Positions 7,637 to 10,607 of a DNA stretch of 10,607 nucleotides are shown here, one piece after another (positions within the stretch are counted from its first letter, which is position 1; the number at the start of each line of letters is the position of its first letter). A program made the position numbers and the translations under genes. Origin of the DNA: Burkholderiaceae bacterium. GTDB taxonomy: Bacteria; Pseudomonadota; Gammaproteobacteria; Burkholderiales; Burkholderiaceae_C. Where the stretch lies: NCBI GenBank assembly GCA_023262365.1, contig JALRBF010000240.1, positions 1 to 10,607 on the forward strand. The letters are read 5' to 3'. The notes under the pieces were generated by a model, which searched no databases, was not told the DNA's origin, and worked only from the letters and a program-made list of their open reading frames with translations.

Positions 7637-8143
7637 TTAGCGCCCGCCCCAGGCGGCCAAGCGCCGCAGCACCGACTGCGCCGCTCGGGTCTGCATGTCA
7701 CGTAACAGCGTGGCCTCTTCGGTGGCTTTGGCCAACGCCGCGCTCTCTTCGTAAGTCATGTCGCGCACCAGCTCAATTTGGTCGCGTACCGCCGGCTCGT
7801 CGTTGGGGCCGGCATCCACCCGGTACAAGGCGTAGGCAAAGTGCACGCCCAGCTCAATCTCGCGTACCCGCCCCGAGACCACCGTGCCCACTACCTGGCG
7901 ACTGGTGCGGTCTTCGCTCACCTCAAGGCGCCACTGCGGCAGTGCGGCGTTGGTGGCGCCGGCCTCCCACACTGTCACGTCGTTGAGGCTTAACGTCTGA
8001 CGCAACGCTTGCGTGACTCCACCTTGCACGCCGGTGAGCAGCAGCTGGCGAAACGGCAAGCTGACCTGCCCGCGCAGACGAAAACCGCAGCCGGCCAGCC
8101 CTGCTACCACCGCCATGCCCATCAGGTTTCGCCGTTGCACCAT
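7637..8143 (-). CDS. lptE: LPS-assembly lipoprotein LptE
   Basis: LptE is the outer-membrane lipoprotein that plugs the LptD barrel and helps insert lipopolysaccharide into the outer leaflet. The protein has a lipoprotein signal peptide, MVQRRNLMGMAVVAGLAGC, with lipobox LAGC (lipidated Cys19) and then GFRLRG, the usual LptE mature start. The rest is short and poorly conserved, as is normal for the family, and includes SEDRTSRQVVG and the C-terminal helix ending VLRRLAAWGGR. I start it at the ATG at 8143-8141 (168 residues), because GAGGG at 8156-8152 sits 8 bases upstream. A GTG at 8158-8156 would add five residues and overlap the leuS stop; annotators may choose it. The gene is flanked by leuS and holA, the classic context that confirms the assignment. 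Confidence 0.93.
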   Translation of the reverse strand: MVQRRNLMGMAVVAGLAGCGFRLRGQVSLPFRQLLLTGVQGGVTQALRQTLSLNDVTVWEAGATNAALPQWRLEVSEDRTSRQVVGTVVSGRVREIELGVHFAYALYRVDAGPNDEPAVRDQIELVRDMTYEESAALAKATEEATLLRDMQTRAAQSVLRRLAAWGGR

Positions 8144-8151
8144 GTTGCTTG

Positions 8152-8156
8152 CCCTC
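8152..8156 (-). promoter_or_regulatory. Shine-Dalgarno deciding the lptE start
   Basis: On the minus strand GAGGG overlaps the leuS TGA stop and lies 8 bases before the ATG at 8143. The spacing favours that ATG over the GTG at 8158, and ties lptE translation to the end of leuS. Confidence 0.6.
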
Positions 8157-10607
8157 ACATCACCACATTAACCAAACGTCCGGGGACCACCACCACCTTG
8201 CGCGGCGTCGCCCCGGCGGCGTGCCGCGCCAGCACGTCGCTGGCCAAAGCGGCGGCTTCAATCGCCTGAGCGTCGGCTTGGGCCGACACCGTTAGGCTGC
8301 CGCGCAGCTTGCCGTTGATTTGCAAAACCAGTTCAATCTCGTCTTGCTGCAGCGCCGCCTCGTCCACCTGCGGCCATGGCGCATCCAGCAGTGGGCCGTG
8401 GGGCGTGGCGTAGCCCAGCGCTTGCCACAGGGCCTCGGTGATGTGCGGGCACGCCGGGTACAACACCCGCAGCAGCAGCCCAAAGCCCTCGGCTTGCGCC
8501 CCGGCATGGCAGGCCCCGGCGGACTCGAGCGCGTTGAGCATTTTCATCACCGCCGAGACCACGGTGTTGTACTGCATGCGCTCGTAGTCGTAGGTGGCTT
8601 GGCGCAGCACGGTGTGCAGCTCCCGCCGCAGCGTTTGGGCAACACGCGGTCCGTCGATAGGCGACTGCGCCATGCCTTGGGCAATGGCTTGCCGATGGGT
8701 GTGGCCATAGGCCCACACACGGCGTAAAAAGCGCGCACTGCCCTCCACCGCCGAGTCGTTCCACTCCAGCGTAGCCTCGGGCGGTGCGGTAAACATGGTG
8801 TACAGGCGCGCGGTGTCGGCGCCATAGCGCTCAATTAGGTCTTGGGGGTCCACCCCATTGTTTTTGCTTTTGCTCATGGTGCCCACCCCTTCGTAGGTAA
8901 TGGGCGTGCCCGCCGGCAACGGGCCTTTGTCCTGCTTGAGCACCGCGCCGGTAACCTTGCCGCTGTCATCGAGCACGTCTTGTACCTCGTGCGGCCAAAA
9001 ATACTCCACGCCGCCTTTGTCGTCTTTGCGCGAGTAAATGTGGTTCAGCACCATGCCTTGGGTGAGCAGCTTGGTAAAGGGCTCGTCCACCGCCACCAGC
9101 CCGAGGTCACGCATGACTTTGGTCCAAAACCGCGCGTACAGCAAATGCAAAATGGCATGCTCAATGCCCCCGATGTACTGGTCCATGGGCATCCAGTGCC
9201 GCGCGCCCTCGCCCACCATGGCGTCGTCACGGGTGGGGTTGCAGTAACGCATGAAGTACCACGCCGAGTCCACGAAGGTATCCATGGTGTCGGTTTCGCG
9301 CCGCGCCGGCTTGCCACAAGTGGGGCAGTTCACACGCAAAAACGACTCGCACTGATTGAGCGGGTTGCCGCTGCCATCGGGCACCAGGTCTTGCGGCAAG
9401 GTCACGGGCAAGTCGGCCTCGGGTACGGGCACGGCACCGCAGTCGTGGCAGTGAATAATGGGGATGGGCGTACCCCAGTATCGTTGGCGGCTGATGCCCC
9501 AGTCACGCAGCCGCCATGTGGTTTGTTTGTCACCCAAGCCCTTGGCGGCGAGTTCGCCGGCCACGTGGTCCACGGCTTGTGCAAAGCCCATGCCGTCAAG
9601 GGCGCCCGAGTGGATGCACAGGCCATCTTTGCTGGCGTACCAGTCTTGCCAGCGGGTCGCGTCAAACACCTCGTGAGCCTGACGCGACGCCACCACCTGC
9701 TGGATGGGTAGCCCGTACTTCAGCGCAAAGGCAAAATCCCGCTCGTCGTGCGCCGGCACGCCCATTACGGCGCCACCGCCATAGCTCATGAGCACGTAGT
9801 TGCCTACCCACAGGGGAACCGACTGGCCCGTGAGCGGGTGCACCACGTGCAAGCCGGTGTCCATGCCCTCTTTGTCTTTGGCCGCAAGCTCGGCCTCGGT
9901 GGTGCCACCGTGCTTGCAGCGTTCAATGAACTCGGCCAACGCCGGCTGCGTGGCCGCGGCGTGCTGCGCCAGTGGGTGCTCGGGGGCCACGGCGCAAAAG
10001 GTCACGCCCATGATGGTGTCGGCGCGGGTGGTAAAGACTTGCATGCGGCCGTTTTGAATCGCTGCACCGTCGGCGTCTCTTACCTCGTGCGTAAACGCAA
10101 ACCGCACACCCTGGCTCTTGCCTATCCAGTTCTCTTGCATCAAGCGCACGCGCGCGGGCCAACCCGTAAGGGTGGCGTGCTCGCCGTCGAGTTGCACGTG
10201 GTCGAGCAATTCTTGTGCGTAGTCGGTAATGCGCAGGTAGTAGCCAGGAATTTCGCGCTTTTGCACCGGTGCGCCGGTACGCCAGCCGCGGCCGTCTATG
10301 ACTTGCTCGTTGGCCAATACGGTTTGATCCACCGGGTCCCAATTGACCACCTGGGTTTGGCGGTAGGCGATGCCTTTTTCCAGCATCTTCAAAAACAGCC
10401 ACTGGTTCCACTTGTAGTAGCTGGCGTCGCAGGTGGCAACCTCGCGCGACCAGTCAATGGCCAACCCCATGGCCTGCATTTGTTGCTTCATGTAAGCAAT
10501 GTTGTCGTACGTCCAGCGCGCCGGGGGCACACCGTTTTTCATGGCCGCGTTCTCCGCAGGCAAGCCAAATGCATCCCAGCCCATGGGCATGAGCACGTTG
10601 TAGCCCT
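8155..10607 (-). CDS. leuS: leucyl-tRNA synthetase (N-terminus beyond the right edge)
   Basis: LeuRS is the class I synthetase that charges tRNA-Leu. The frame is open from the right edge to the TGA at 8157-8155. About 816 residues are visible, starting [18 protein letters not shown]; the first 65-70 residues or so, including the HxGH ATP-binding motif, lie outside. Counting from the GTG-coded valine at 10596, the visible parts are the catalytic-domain start, the CP1 editing domain with the threonine-rich TTRADT (189-194) and [12 protein letters not shown] (279-290), a cysteine-containing zinc-like insert (HCHDCG near 382, NCPTCG near 423), [13 protein letters not shown] (365-377), and the MSKSKNN signature (574-580). 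The anticodon-binding domain and the C-terminal domain ([13 protein letters not shown], 758-770) follow. It leads the leuS-lptE-holA cluster, and its last codons overlap the lptE translation signals. Confidence 0.97.
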   Translation of the reverse strand, partial: GYNVLMPMGWDAFGLPAENAAMKNGVPPARWTYDNIAYMKQQMQAMGLAIDWSREVATCDASYYKWNQWLFLKMLEKGIAYRQTQVVNWDPVDQTVLANEQVIDGRGWRTGAPVQKREIPGYYLRITDYAQELLDHVQLDGEHATLTGWPARVRLMQENWIGKSQGVRFAFTHEVRDADGAAIQNGRMQVFTTRADTIMGVTFCAVAPEHPLAQHAAATQPALAEFIERCKHGGTTEAELAAKDKEGMDTGLHVVHPLTGQSVPLWVGNYVLMSYGGGAVMGVPAHDERDFAFALKYGLPIQQVVASRQAHEVFDATRWQDWYASKDGLCIHSGALDGMGFAQAVDHVAGELAAKGLGDKQTTWRLRDWGISRQRYWGTPIPIIHCHDCGAVPVPEADLPVTLPQDLVPDGSGNPLNQCESFLRVNCPTCGKPARRETDTMDTFVDSAWYFMRYCNPTRDDAMVGEGARHWMPMDQYIGGIEHAILHLLYARFWTKVMRDLGLVAVDEPFTKLLTQGMVLNHIYSRKDDKGGVEYFWPHEVQDVLDDSGKVTGAVLKQDKGPLPAGTPITYEGVGTMSKSKNNGVDPQDLIERYGADTARLYTMFTAPPEATLEWNDSAVEGSARFLRRVWAYGHTHRQAIAQGMAQSPIDGPRVAQTLRRELHTVLRQATYDYERMQYNTVVSAVMKMLNALESAGACHAGAQAEGFGLLLRVLYPACPHITEALWQALGYATPHGPLLDAPWPQVDEAALQQDEIELVLQINGKLRGSLTVSAQADAQAIEAAALASDVLARHAAGATPRKVVVVPGRLVNVVM

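Noticed and set aside
8842..9711. Plus-strand 289-codon open frame opposite leuS
   Set aside because: It lies entirely antisense to the LeuRS editing and catalytic domains and shows no family resemblance.

Overview
The window looks like a piece of a GC-rich (around 60%) betaproteobacterial chromosome, most likely Burkholderiales. This rests on the gene content and order, the Acidithiobacillus (T. ferrooxidans)-type glutamate-cysteine ligase, and the protein sequences. Nearly all of it is one tightly packed block of housekeeping genes on the minus strand. I see no tRNA, rRNA, CRISPR array, insertion sequence or phage gene.

Read in the direction of transcription (right to left), the block runs: leuS (5' end beyond the right edge), lptE, holA, proA, gshA, kup, gshB. 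Gaps between these genes are 31 bp or less, and leuS/lptE and kup/gshB are essentially abutting, so one polycistronic unit is plausible. The first half is the well-known leuS-lptE-holA cluster: leucyl-tRNA charging, LPS export to the outer membrane, and the polymerase III clamp loader. The second half brings together glutamate-consuming steps (ProA for proline, GshA and GshB for glutathione) and a Kup potassium importer placed between the two glutathione genes.

The left end is different. A plus-strand malate synthase G (glcB) fragment, convergent with gshB, keeps only the C-terminal 293 residues or so. Its homology starts abruptly at position 167. Immediately left of that point, positions 166 to 1 on the minus strand encode the C-terminal part of a ROK-family sugar kinase (NagK-like, with the zinc motif CGCGxxGC). 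It also lacks its N-terminal half and runs off the left edge. Two head-to-head genes both lose their 5' parts at the same base. GC content steps there from about 46% to about 60% or more, and leucine codon use changes too. This is either a real recombination or deletion scar or a chimeric assembly join. It is the most notable thing in the window.

I found no undescribed biological system. Apart from the 166/167 junction, this is ordinary core-genome sequence with a few points worth checking in the gshA-kup-gshB arrangement and in Kup residues.
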